This document shows, in pieces, positions 1-7,965 of a DNA stretch of 64,000 bases. Origin of the DNA: Microcaldota archaeon (GTDB taxonomy: Archaea > Micrarchaeota > Micrarchaeia > Norongarragalinales > Norongarragalinaceae); the NCBI GenBank assembly GCA_016207165.1, contig JACQQD010000009.1, forward strand, positions 106,660 through 170,659, given 5' to 3'. A program made the translations under genes and the position numbers. The notes under the pieces were generated by a model. That model had not been told where the DNA came from. It searched no databases and saw nothing but the letters and a program-made list of their open reading frames with translations. The first letter of the stretch is position 1; each line of letters opens with the position of its first letter.

Positions 1-222
1 CATTCCGGATAAGGCGTTGGAGAGGCCTGCGACGGCGACAAAAACGGTGGGCTCTTTGGATTGGTTGGCCGTTTCGGCCAATTCCAAAACTTTTTTCGGG
101 GTTCGGTGGGCGGAAGCAATCCGGTATTCAACGGATACGCCGAATTCTTTTGCCGCGGAGCCGATTTGTTGGGCGAACGGCAAGTCGCTTTTGGAGCCCA
201 TGGCGATGATGATCTTACCCAT
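1..222 (-). CDS. purE: PurE, N5-carboxyaminoimidazole ribonucleotide mutase (partial, C-terminus off the left edge)
   Basis: Reading the minus strand from an ATG at 222 gives about 74 residues starting MGKIIIAMGSKSDLP, followed by SAHRTPKK. GSxSD near the N-terminus and SAHRTP are the PurE signatures that hold the phosphate and the reacting carboxylate. SAHRTP is typical of class I PurE, which rearranges N5-CAIR to CAIR and needs PurK to make its substrate. No purK is in the window; it may lie beyond the left edge. The start is 6 bp after the purC stop on the same strand, so it is the last visible gene of a purN-purB-purA-purC-purE operon. The rest of the protein is cut off by the window. Confidence 0.93.
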   Translation of the reverse strand, partial: MGKIIIAMGSKSDLPFAQQIGSAAKEFGVSVEYRIASAHRTPKKVLELAETANQSKEPTVFVAVAGLSNALSGM

Positions 223-228
223 GTCCAA

Positions 229-1134
229 TCACCTGAATTTCTCTCCGGTCAACTGTTCGAACAATTCAATGTAGAGCCGGCTGGTTTCTTCAATCTTTTC
301 TTTGGGAAGCGGGGGGATGTCTGGTTCCGCTTTTCCGGCTTTTCGGGCGGCGTACAAGGCTTCGTGGTACCCGGTTTCCCTGTAGTGGCTTCGAACAAAC
401 TCCTTGCTTTTCTCGACGTGGTTTCCTTTCTCAAATTCGGCGGCGTCCCAGAAGCGGTCCTCGTCGGCGGTGCCGAACGTGTCCACCACTATGAGTTCCC
501 GGTTCTCGTCCAACGCGAACTCTTTTTTGCCGTCAACGTGGATGAGTCCGCGTTTCTTGACGTGGTCGTTGATTTGCTCGTCGATGCGCAGCGTGGCTTC
601 CCTCAGTTCATTCCACTGGTCGATGGATAACGCGGAAATTTTCATGGCTTCTTCTTTCGTCAGCGGCCGGTCGGTCTTCTCCAGTTTCGTGGTGACTTCA
701 AAAAAGGGCTCCGGCAGCGTCTCGCCTTTTTTCACGGCGTGGCCCTCCGGGAAACCGATGTCCTCGGCTTTGACTTTTTCGTCCTGGAGGCGGTCGAAAA
801 GCGAGCCGTAGGCGAAATAGCGGACGATGACTTCCAACGGAATGAGGTAGTTGGTGGTTTTGGGAGTGATTTGGGAGTAGTCGTAAATCACGTTCACGCG
901 CTTGACTTGCATCTGATTGGGGCCGGTGGTTTTGAGGTAATGGCTTGGGATTTTGGCTTTCCGGCAGACGTCAAACCAGTACGCCGACGTGCGGCAGAGC
1001 GTTTCGCCTTTGAAGGGGATGTCAGAGGGAATGATTTTGTCGAACACGGACACTCGGTTGGAGAACTCAAATTCCAGGGTGTGCTCGTCGACTTCGTACA
1101 CGTTTTTTACTTTTCCTTTGTGAAGCAGTTTCAC
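229..1134 (-). CDS. purC: PurC, phosphoribosylaminoimidazole-succinocarboxamide (SAICAR) synthase
   Basis: This 301-residue protein joins CAIR and aspartate with ATP to give SAICAR in purine synthesis. The N-terminus has the GKVKNVYEVDE nucleotide-binding strand-loop. The middle has VIVRYFAYGSL, the usual EVxVRxYxxGS block. The C-terminal half has LIVVDTFGTADEDRFWD, matching the family's acidic motif before RFW. The length is near the upper end for single-domain enzymes, close to the yeast-like forms. Its ATG overlaps the purA stop in an ATGA arrangement, so the two are translationally coupled. It is followed after 6 bp by purE. Confidence 0.96.
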   Translation of the reverse strand: MKLLHKGKVKNVYEVDEHTLEFEFSNRVSVFDKIIPSDIPFKGETLCRTSAYWFDVCRKAKIPSHYLKTTGPNQMQVKRVNVIYDYSQITPKTTNYLIPLEVIVRYFAYGSLFDRLQDEKVKAEDIGFPEGHAVKKGETLPEPFFEVTTKLEKTDRPLTKEEAMKISALSIDQWNELREATLRIDEQINDHVKKRGLIHVDGKKEFALDENRELIVVDTFGTADEDRFWDAAEFEKGNHVEKSKEFVRSHYRETGYHEALYAARKAGKAEPDIPPLPKEKIEETSRLYIELFEQLTGEKFR

Positions 1135-2438
1135 GGCTCGGATTCCCTCCGGACGATGATGTCTTCGCGGTTGGGTCCCACGGACACGGAAAGCACGGGC
1201 ACGCCAGCGTGCTTTTCCATGAAGGCCACGTATTTTTTGGCTTGAAGGGGCAACGCGTCAAAGCCTTTTGATTTTCCTTCGCGGCACACGGCGTTCCAGT
1301 CGGCGTCCTTGAAGCCGCTCAGGGTCTCGTACACGGGTTTTGCTTTTTCCAAAACAGAGTGGCGGGTTGGAAAATAGTCGTAGGTTTTTCCGCCGGATTG
1401 GTAGGCGGTGCACACCGGCAATTCGTCTAAATCCGAGAGGATGTCCAGTTTCGTCACGTGCATGCCGTCGTAGCCGTTGAGTCGGTTTCCCAACCGGATG
1501 ATGGTTAAATCCAGCCACCCGACGCGCCGCGGCCTGCCTGTCACGGTTCCGAATTCCTTGCCTTTGTCGCGAAGCGTTTCCCCGGCGTTTCCCTGGATTT
1601 CCGTGGGAAACGGTCCGGCGCCCACGCGCGTGGTGTACGCCTTGACCACGGTTTCCACGCGCTTTATTTTCTTTGGGGAGACGCCGGTGGACGCCGACGC
1701 GTTGCCGGCAACGGGTTGCGAGGAGGTGACGTAGGGGTAGGTGCCGAAGTTGTTGTCCAGCATGACGCCTTGCGCGCCCTCGAACAAGACGTTTTTTCCG
1801 GCGTCAAGCGCGCCATCGACTTCCTGGGACGCGTCGCAAAGATAGGGTTCCAGTTGTCTTCCAAGTTCCGCGTATTCCTGGAACGTTTTTTCTTTTGAGG
1901 GCAATTGTTGGACGTTGAAGATTTCCTTCAAGGTTTTGGCGTGAACCGGATAGGATTTGTCCAACGCGGCTTCAAGTTGGACGGGGTTGACCAGGTCCTC
2001 CATGCGGATGCCCCACCGCGCGGCCTTGGACTCGTAGACCGGTCCAATGCCTCTTCCCGTCGTACCGATTTTGTGGGACCCGCTTTCTCGGGCCGCGTCC
2101 CAGTACAAGTGCCAGGGCATGATGACGTGCGCCCGAAAGTCCACGCCCAACAGGCTGGGGCCGATGCTTAACCCCATTTTTTCAAGGGTGTCCAACTCCT
2201 TTTTCAGCACCTTGGGGTCCACGACCACGCCGGAGGCAATGAGGCTCCGTTTTTTTCGGATGACGCCGGAGGGCATGAGCTGCAGTTTGAAGACTTGGCC
2301 GCCGGCGTGCACGGTGTGTCCCGCGTTGTTGCCGCCCTGGTAGCGGACCACGACATCGTATTCCTTACAAAGGTAGTCGACGATTTTTCCTTTGCCTTCA
2401 TCGCCCCACTGGGCGCCAATGATGACCGTGCTTTTCAT
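1131..2438 (-). CDS. purA: PurA, adenylosuccinate synthetase
   Basis: PurA makes adenylosuccinate from IMP, aspartate and GTP, the first committed step to AMP. The 435-residue protein has the P-loop GDEGKGK near residues 12-18, GGNNAGHTV next, TTGRGIGP in the middle, and the late KAYTTRVG segment. Length is normal for the family. I chose the ATG at 2438 because an AGGTTGA sequence lies five bases upstream; an in-frame TTG at 2447 is the only earlier option. The gene follows purB by about 10 bp and overlaps purC by 4 bp, so it sits inside the operon. Confidence 0.96.
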   Translation of the reverse strand: MKSTVIIGAQWGDEGKGKIVDYLCKEYDVVVRYQGGNNAGHTVHAGGQVFKLQLMPSGVIRKKRSLIASGVVVDPKVLKKELDTLEKMGLSIGPSLLGVDFRAHVIMPWHLYWDAARESGSHKIGTTGRGIGPVYESKAARWGIRMEDLVNPVQLEAALDKSYPVHAKTLKEIFNVQQLPSKEKTFQEYAELGRQLEPYLCDASQEVDGALDAGKNVLFEGAQGVMLDNNFGTYPYVTSSQPVAGNASASTGVSPKKIKRVETVVKAYTTRVGAGPFPTEIQGNAGETLRDKGKEFGTVTGRPRRVGWLDLTIIRLGNRLNGYDGMHVTKLDILSDLDELPVCTAYQSGGKTYDYFPTRHSVLEKAKPVYETLSGFKDADWNAVCREGKSKGFDALPLQAKKYVAFMEKHAGVPVLSVSVGPNREDIIVRRESEP

Positions 2439-2448
2439 GGGCGTCAAC

Positions 2449-3837
2449 CTAGAATTTCGCGTCGACCGTGGACTCCTTGTAGTCGGACAGCTTTTGTTTC
2501 AGCCTGGCGGCCAAGCGCTTCGCTTTTTTCGCGGACAAGCCGACGTGTTTTTTGATGTCCACGTGCGACACCCTCTTTCTGAGCGGATTGTCTTTTCCTT
2601 GAAGGACTTGTTCCCAGGCGGCCATGCTTTCCTCGCGGAGTTTTTCGTGGGCCACTTGCCGGGACGCGCCTTTTTTTACGTAGTCCATGAGGAGCACTTC
2701 CGTCAAGGCAAACGGCGCGTGCACGTCGAGGTGTTTTCGCACGACGGCGTCGTTGACTTGCAGTCCGTTTAGAATACGGTGGGACAAAAGCAGCATTTCG
2801 TCAAGCGCAAGGAAATCCTGTTCCATCCAAATGCGGCGGTTGGCGGAATCATCCAGCGTCCGCTCCAATGCGTTGTTTGCCGCATTCTCCCACGCGATGA
2901 TGGGTGAGGCTGCAACGAGGCGCGCAAGTGAACACATTCGTTCCGAAGCCATGGGGTTGCGTTTGAACGGCATGGCGCTGGAACCCACTTGCTTTTTGTC
3001 GAAGGGTTCCTGGAGTTCCTGCTGCATTTGCAGGAGTCGCACGTCCAAACCGATTTTGTGGAGCGTCTGCGCCAATCCGGCCAGGCAATCGGCCAGGATC
3101 AAGTCTTGTTTGCGGGGATAGGTTTGCGTGGCCACGTCAAAGGCTTGCAATCCCAGTTTTTCCAGGAAATCGGATTCCAGTTTCTCGACTTTTTTTTCGT
3201 CTTTCAAGAGTTCAAGAAAGCTCGCCGACGTGCCGACGGCGCCTTTCAGGCCCTTCGATTGCAAAACCAAAAGCAGCCATTCCAGGGTTAAAAGGTCGGC
3301 AAGCAGGTCTTGGGCCCAGACGGCAAAGCGGTATCCGAGGGTCGTGGGTTCGGCGGCTTGCAAGTGCGTGTACGCCACGCACGGCGTGTCCGCGTACTTC
3401 TCGATGAGCCGGTGAAGGGCGAAAAGCGTGGAAGCCGTGCGTTGGGCCAAGAGTTGGATGGCTTGCTTTTGGCGGAGCACGTCGGCGTTGTCCTGGATGT
3501 CCATGGACGTGGCGCCTACATGCAGTTTTCCGCCGCCGGTTTTGCATTGGGATGCAAACGTTTTCAGTTCAGCGACCATGTCGTGGCGGATTTGTTTTTC
3601 CAATTCAAGGGCTTTTTCCACGTCAACGTCGGGTACGTGTTTTTCGATGTCTTGGTACTCGGCTTTGGTCACCATTCCGGCTTGCATTTGCGCGTATGCG
3701 AGGGCTTGCCAGGTCTTGCGCCACGTCAGGCGCTTGTGGTGTTCCGAGAAAATCGACCGCATGGCCTCCGAGCCATACCGCCACGAAAAGGGCGACAAAT
3801 AGTCGTTAAACCCGAAGGAGGCCACGGTTTTTCCCAC
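2449..3837 (-). CDS. purB: PurB, adenylosuccinate lyase
   Basis: PurB removes fumarate from both SAICAR and adenylosuccinate, so it serves IMP and AMP synthesis. The 462-residue protein has TSMDIQDNADVL (the TSxxxxDNAD block with catalytic residues) near residue 110 and the fumarase-superfamily signature GSSAMPFKRNP near residue 287, whose serine loop closes over the substrate. The start must be GTG at 3837: no ATG lies in frame before an upstream stop, and the first residues MGKTVASFGF lead into the usual YxSPFSWRYGS opening. It lies 9 bp after purN and just before purA. Confidence 0.96.
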   Translation of the reverse strand: MGKTVASFGFNDYLSPFSWRYGSEAMRSIFSEHHKRLTWRKTWQALAYAQMQAGMVTKAEYQDIEKHVPDVDVEKALELEKQIRHDMVAELKTFASQCKTGGGKLHVGATSMDIQDNADVLRQKQAIQLLAQRTASTLFALHRLIEKYADTPCVAYTHLQAAEPTTLGYRFAVWAQDLLADLLTLEWLLLVLQSKGLKGAVGTSASFLELLKDEKKVEKLESDFLEKLGLQAFDVATQTYPRKQDLILADCLAGLAQTLHKIGLDVRLLQMQQELQEPFDKKQVGSSAMPFKRNPMASERMCSLARLVAASPIIAWENAANNALERTLDDSANRRIWMEQDFLALDEMLLLSHRILNGLQVNDAVVRKHLDVHAPFALTEVLLMDYVKKGASRQVAHEKLREESMAAWEQVLQGKDNPLRKRVSHVDIKKHVGLSAKKAKRLAARLKQKLSDYKESTVDAKF

Positions 3838-3846
3838 CGTATGCCA

Positions 3847-4572
3847 TCAATGGTTTTTTTGCTTATTAAAGCGTCCGTTGGTTGACGGACGCAGCGTGCC
3901 GTCGGCAATGCCTTTGAGGGTTTGCGGAAAAATGACGAAGTCGCCGGCTTTTTTGAGGCGTTCTTGGTGTTGGAGGGCGACTTTTTCGACTTGCGTTTTG
4001 TTTTGCGGGTCGAATCCTTTCGGGAGTTTCACGGCCACGGGATTGGAGCGCATCAGAATGGGGCCCCCGTCAACTTCTTCAGACACCACGTGCGTGGTGG
4101 CGCGAAGCTGTTTTTCGCCGGCCAAAATCGCGTCGCGTACCGCGTGCGCGCCGGCGTATTTGCGTTTGCCGGTTTCGTTTGCAATGGATAAGTCGGCGGG
4201 GTGTACGTTGATGCCCAAAAACGCGTTGACCAACACCGTGGAGGCGATGGCCATGTACCCCGCAAAGGCCAGCACGTCGGGGTCGTGTCTCCGGAGTTTT
4301 CGGATGGTGATGCTGTCAAATTCGGCGCGAAGCGACAAGTCGGACTTCGGCTTGCCTTTTTTTTTGTAGAAGGCGACCAAATCGTTTTCCTCGCAGGGAA
4401 TTTTGAACTTTTTGGCAAGCGCTTTGGCATTGGATTTTGGGTTGTCGGTGAAAATACAGACCACTTGATACGAGCGGCCGTTTTCTTCGCTTTCCAGAAT
4501 GGATTTCGCCACCGACCCTTTGCCGCTCATGAGGATGGCCACGCGCAGGGGTTTGGGAGGGGCTGGAGGCAT
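3847..4572 (-). CDS. purN: PurN, phosphoribosylglycinamide formyltransferase (folate-dependent)
   Basis: This 241-residue protein transfers a formyl group from 10-formyl-THF to GAR. The catalytic triad is visible as N122 and H124 in INVHPADL and D168 in EEVDGGPI. The N-terminal SGKGSVAKS is the substrate-phosphate loop, and LAFAGYMAIAS is the usual hydrophobic core. It is the first gene of the minus-strand purine operon and diverges from folD, whose product supplies one-carbon folates. Many archaea use the formate-dependent PurT for this step; PurN marks a folate-dependent route here. The C-terminus is slightly longer than in E. coli PurN. Confidence 0.93.
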   Translation of the reverse strand: MPPAPPKPLRVAILMSGKGSVAKSILESEENGRSYQVVCIFTDNPKSNAKALAKKFKIPCEENDLVAFYKKKGKPKSDLSLRAEFDSITIRKLRRHDPDVLAFAGYMAIASTVLVNAFLGINVHPADLSIANETGKRKYAGAHAVRDAILAGEKQLRATTHVVSEEVDGGPILMRSNPVAVKLPKGFDPQNKTQVEKVALQHQERLKKAGDFVIFPQTLKGIADGTLRPSTNGRFNKQKNH

Positions 4573-4578
4573 AAAGCC

Positions 4579-4603
4579 TAATATGGGTTTCGTGCATTAA
4601 TGG
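4579..4603. promoter_or_regulatory. Interleaved divergent TATA elements for purN (-) and folD (+)
   Basis: The 37-bp gap between the two start codons holds TAATAT at about 4581-4586, roughly 27 bp before the folD ATG, and ATTAAT at 4596-4601, about 26 bp before the purN ATG on the other strand. Each element sits across from the other gene's initiation region, so transcription in the two directions probably competes. Both mRNAs would be essentially leaderless. This is inferred from spacing, not from mapped starts. Confidence 0.5.
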
Positions 4604-4609
4604 CTTTTC

Positions 4610-5500
4610 ATGGCCGCCACGATTTTGAAGGGCAAACCCGTTGCCGAGAAGATCCGCGAGGACTTGGCGCAGAAAGCCGCGGAACTGGCCAAAAAAGTCG
4701 GCCGGCCGCCCGGCTTGGCCGCGATTTTAGTGGGTGAGGACCCTGCGTCGCAGGTTTACGTGTCCATGAAGCACAAGGCTTGCCAGGAAGCCGGCTTTCA
4801 TTCGGAACTCATTCAATTGGAGGAATCCATTCCGCAGGAGGAATTGCTCAAGAAAATACGGGAACTCAACCGCCAAACCACCGTGGACGGCATCCTGGTG
4901 CAACTGCCTTTGCCCAAGCACCTCAACGAGGAAGTAGTGCTTGAAGCGGTAGCGCCGGAAAAGGACGTGGATGGGTTCCACCCTCAAAACCAGGGAAAGC
5001 TTTTGCTGGGTTTGGAGGGTTTTGTGCCGGCCACGCCCAAGGGAGTGATGCGGATGCTGTCGGAAGCCGGCGTCGCGCTCAAAGGAAAGCACGCCGTGGT
5101 AGTGGGCCGGAGCAACATCGTGGGAAAGCCGTTGGCGCTTTTGTTGTTGCGGGAGGACGCGACGGTGACGATTTGCCACTCCAAGACCAAGAAACTGGAG
5201 GAAATCACGCGGCAAGCCGACGTCTTGGTGGCGGCGGTGGGCAAAGCCGGTCTGATCACTGAAAAGCACGTCAAGGACGGGGCCGTGGTCATCGATGTGG
5301 GCACCACCCGGGAAAAGGGAAGGCTTCGCGGGGACGTGGACTTTGACTCCGTGGTAAAAATTGCCTCGTTGTTGACGCCGGTTCCTGGCGGAGTCGGGCC
5401 CATGACCATCGCATTGCTTTTAGAGAACACGTTTTGGGCGTACCAAAAGCGGAATGGCTTGCAGGCTGGAACGAATGAGAATTCAATAAGGCAAGGATAA
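4610..5500 (+). CDS. folD: FolD, bifunctional methylenetetrahydrofolate dehydrogenase / methenyl-THF cyclohydrolase
   Basis: FolD interconverts methylene-, methenyl- and 10-formyl-THF, making the donor used by PurN and PurH. The 296-residue protein shows the Y50-xxx-K54 catalytic pair in YVSMKHK, VDGILVQLPLP, PEKDVDGFHP, and the Rossmann-fold VVGRSNIVGKP segment that binds NAD(P). The length is standard. It diverges from purN across 37 bp and is followed closely by a deacetylase gene and purH, which ties folate supply to purine synthesis. Confidence 0.96.
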   Translation: MAATILKGKPVAEKIREDLAQKAAELAKKVGRPPGLAAILVGEDPASQVYVSMKHKACQEAGFHSELIQLEESIPQEELLKKIRELNRQTTVDGILVQLPLPKHLNEEVVLEAVAPEKDVDGFHPQNQGKLLLGLEGFVPATPKGVMRMLSEAGVALKGKHAVVVGRSNIVGKPLALLLLREDATVTICHSKTKKLEEITRQADVLVAAVGKAGLITEKHVKDGAVVIDVGTTREKGRLRGDVDFDSVVKIASLLTPVPGGVGPMTIALLLENTFWAYQKRNGLQAGTNENSIRQG

Positions 5501-5516
5501 CGCAAGGCTACGAAGA

Positions 5517-6305
5517 ATGACCAAGTTGGTTTTTACGGTGGATGTGGACCGCGATGTGGCGTGGCCCATAAACGGTTCGCATGTGGGCGGCTCAAAGCAC
5601 CACTTCGAGCCGTCGTTTGAGTCTTCCCAGAAAGGCTTTTTCGCTCTCCTGGAGTTGGTCAACGAACTTTCGGTGCCTACCACTTTTTTTTTCGAGGCCG
5701 CCACGGCCAAACGCATTGGCCCCGTGTGGTTGGGCCACGAAGTGGCGTGCCACGGGTTTGACCACGAGGATTTCACCGGCAAAAAAACGGGCCGTCCATT
5801 GCCTGCGGTAAAGCGCCGCGTCATCCTTCAAAAGGCCAAGACGGAGTTGGAGGAGTTGTTTGAAAGCCGGGTTTACGGGTTCCGGGCGCCGTACCTGCAT
5901 TGGGACGTGGCGTTGTTGGAGATGCTTGGCCAGAACGGTTTCGCGTACGATTCCTCCGTCGTGGCCGGCGAGTTGGAAAAACCGCCGTTGCCGGAATTGT
6001 TTTTGCCGAGTTGGAGGGACCAAAACGCAAAGGCGTTGTCGGGATACTTGTGGCCGCTCATGGAGGGAAAAAGAGCGGTGGAGGACTACGTGTTGGCCGT
6101 GAAACAAGCGGTTTCCCAAAACGAGCCTTACGTGGTGTTGGCCACGCATTCCTGGCACACGCACGCCTCCGTCGAAAAAGGCGTTTTAAGCGAAGGCCAG
6201 GCCAACCGAAACGTGGGCCGCGTCCGCGAACTCTTGGACGCATTTTTGGGCTTGGACGGCCTGGAATTCGTTTTGGGAAAGGAGGCCGTGCAGGCAAAGC
6301 TTTAA
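5517..6305 (+). CDS. Polysaccharide deacetylase (NodB-homology domain) protein
   Basis: The 262-residue protein has the NodB motif order: FTVDVDRD (catalytic and metal-binding Asp residues near 9-11), HEVACHGFDH (metal-binding histidines near residue 75), GFRAPYLHWD, and a late LATHSWHTH. This carbohydrate esterase family 4 deacetylates N-acetylated sugars, and some relatives act on purine-like rings. No signal peptide is visible, so it probably acts in the cytosol. The gene lies between folD and purH with short gaps, suggesting co-transcription, but a role in purine metabolism is only a guess from position. The substrate is unknown. Confidence 0.85.
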   Translation: MTKLVFTVDVDRDVAWPINGSHVGGSKHHFEPSFESSQKGFFALLELVNELSVPTTFFFEAATAKRIGPVWLGHEVACHGFDHEDFTGKKTGRPLPAVKRRVILQKAKTELEELFESRVYGFRAPYLHWDVALLEMLGQNGFAYDSSVVAGELEKPPLPELFLPSWRDQNAKALSGYLWPLMEGKRAVEDYVLAVKQAVSQNEPYVVLATHSWHTHASVEKGVLSEGQANRNVGRVRELLDAFLGLDGLEFVLGKEAVQAKL

Positions 6306-6335
6306 GCGGTTTTGCGACCAAATCGGCTATTGCGT

Positions 6336-7883
6336 ATGTTTGAAAAACAAATCGACGTCAAGCGGGCGCTCATCAGCGTTTACAACAAGGATGGCGTCGG
6401 CGAATTCGCCTCGTTTTTGCACGGCTTGGGCGTGCAAATCATTTCCACGGGTGGAACCGCGGCACTCATCAAGAAGCACGGCGTGCCGGTGGTGGACGTA
6501 TCCGATTACACGGGTTTTCCAGAAATGCTTTCCGGCCGCGTCAAGACGCTTCACCCCAAGGTGCACGCCGGCATACTGTACCGACGCCAGTTAAGCCAGG
6601 ACGTTTCCGCCATTGAAAAGCACGGCGTGTCCGGCATTGACTTGGTCGTCGTCAACTTGTATCCCTTCCAGGAAACCGTTTCCAAAAAAGGCGTGACGCG
6701 CGAGGACGTCATCGAGAACATCGACATCGGCGGCCCCGCGTTGCTTCGCGCTTCGGCCAAGAACTTTGAGCATGTGGCCGTGGTGTGCGACCCGAACGAC
6801 TACTCGGCTTTGGAAAAGGAATTGTCGGAGTTCAATGGCCGCCTTTCGTTTGAAACCAGGGAAAAACTTATGGTCAAGGCCTTTGAGCACACGGCGGCGT
6901 ATGACGCCGCGATTTGCACGCAATTCCAAAACGAGCAGGACGTGGACTTCCCTTCGTCGGCCACTCGTCACCTCAGGAAAGTCGCCGACTTGCGTTACGG
7001 AGAGAACCCCCACCAGAAAGCCGCGCTTTACTCCTGGAAGACGGGACTGGCCCAAGCGGAACTTTTGTCCGGAAAACCCATGTCGTACAATAATTGGCTT
7101 GACGCGTATTCCGCGTACCGCATCGCCCGGGAATTTGAGGACCCGGTGGCGGTGGTAGTCAAGCACAACAACCCGTGCGGCGGGGCGCAGGACGAAAACC
7201 TCGCGTCGGCCTTGAAAAAAGCGTTGAAGGCGGATCCCGTTTCGGCATTCGGCGGCGTGTACGCCTTCAATGGCCGCGTGGACGCCGAAACCGCTGAAGT
7301 ACTCAAGGACTGGTTCGTGGAAGTCATCGTGGCAAAAGACTTTGACCAAACCGCCTTGGAAATTTTAGTCCAGAAACCCAACCGCCGGCTCTTGGATGCG
7401 TCGAATGTCTGGGATGCGCCGCTTCCACGGGAACTGCGCTCCATTGGGGGCTCGATTTTGTTCCAGGAAACCGATGACCAGCTTTACCAGGAAGTTCGGA
7501 CGGTGTCCAAACGGCTTCCCAGCGCTTCGGAAAAAGACGACTTGGATTTCGCGTGGCGGTTCTGCAAGCACGCCAAATCCAACGCCATCGTTTTTGCGAA
7601 AGACCGCCAAATCGTGGGAGTGGGAGCCGGTCAGATGAGCCGAGTGGATTCGGTAAAAATCGCCGTAATGAAAGCCGGAGAGGCCAAACTGTCCCTGCAA
7701 GGCGCCGTGATGGCTTCCGACGCGTTTTTTCCTTTTCCCGACGGCATCCAACTGGCGGCCAAGGCCGGCATCACGGCCGTCATGCACCCCGGTGGCTCGC
7801 TGAAGGACCAGAACGTCATTGCCGAAGCCGACAAACTGGGCCTGGCTATGGTGTTCACGGGAATGCGGCACTTCCGCCATTAA
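6336..7883 (+). CDS. purH: PurH, bifunctional AICAR formyltransferase / IMP cyclohydrolase
   Basis: PurH performs the last two steps to IMP: formylation of AICAR with 10-formyl-THF, then ring closure. Residues 1-150 are the MGS-like cyclohydrolase domain (STGGTAALIKKHG, GFPEMLSGRVKTLHPKVHAGIL). The C-terminal part is the AICARFT domain, with the catalytic Lys-His in KHNNPCGGA near residues 276-277 and a closing AVMHPGGS. At 515 residues it is full length. I start at the ATG at 6336; a TTG at 6312 would add only eight residues. The fused, folate-dependent enzyme is the bacterial form rather than the archaeal PurP plus PurO pair. Confidence 0.96.
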   Translation: MFEKQIDVKRALISVYNKDGVGEFASFLHGLGVQIISTGGTAALIKKHGVPVVDVSDYTGFPEMLSGRVKTLHPKVHAGILYRRQLSQDVSAIEKHGVSGIDLVVVNLYPFQETVSKKGVTREDVIENIDIGGPALLRASAKNFEHVAVVCDPNDYSALEKELSEFNGRLSFETREKLMVKAFEHTAAYDAAICTQFQNEQDVDFPSSATRHLRKVADLRYGENPHQKAALYSWKTGLAQAELLSGKPMSYNNWLDAYSAYRIAREFEDPVAVVVKHNNPCGGAQDENLASALKKALKADPVSAFGGVYAFNGRVDAETAEVLKDWFVEVIVAKDFDQTALEILVQKPNRRLLDASNVWDAPLPRELRSIGGSILFQETDDQLYQEVRTVSKRLPSASEKDDLDFAWRFCKHAKSNAIVFAKDRQIVGVGAGQMSRVDSVKIAVMKAGEAKLSLQGAVMASDAFFPFPDGIQLAAKAGITAVMHPGGSLKDQNVIAEADKLGLAMVFTGMRHFRH

Positions 7884-7917
7884 ACCGGTTTAGAGTTTCG
7901 TGGGTTTTCACGGATTG

Positions 7918-7927
7918 CTATAAAAGG
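7918..7927 (+). promoter_or_regulatory. TATA element upstream of purF
   Basis: CTATAAAAGG lies 43 bp before the GTG start of purF in the 82-bp purH-purF gap. With initiation about 25 bp downstream, the leader would be roughly 15-20 nt and would include a GGTGG that could act as a weak ribosome-binding site. purF-purD may therefore have their own promoter besides read-through from purH. Confidence 0.55.
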
Positions 7928-7965
7928 GTTTGCCGCCTTAGATACAACTGGGTGGGACGCCTTCC

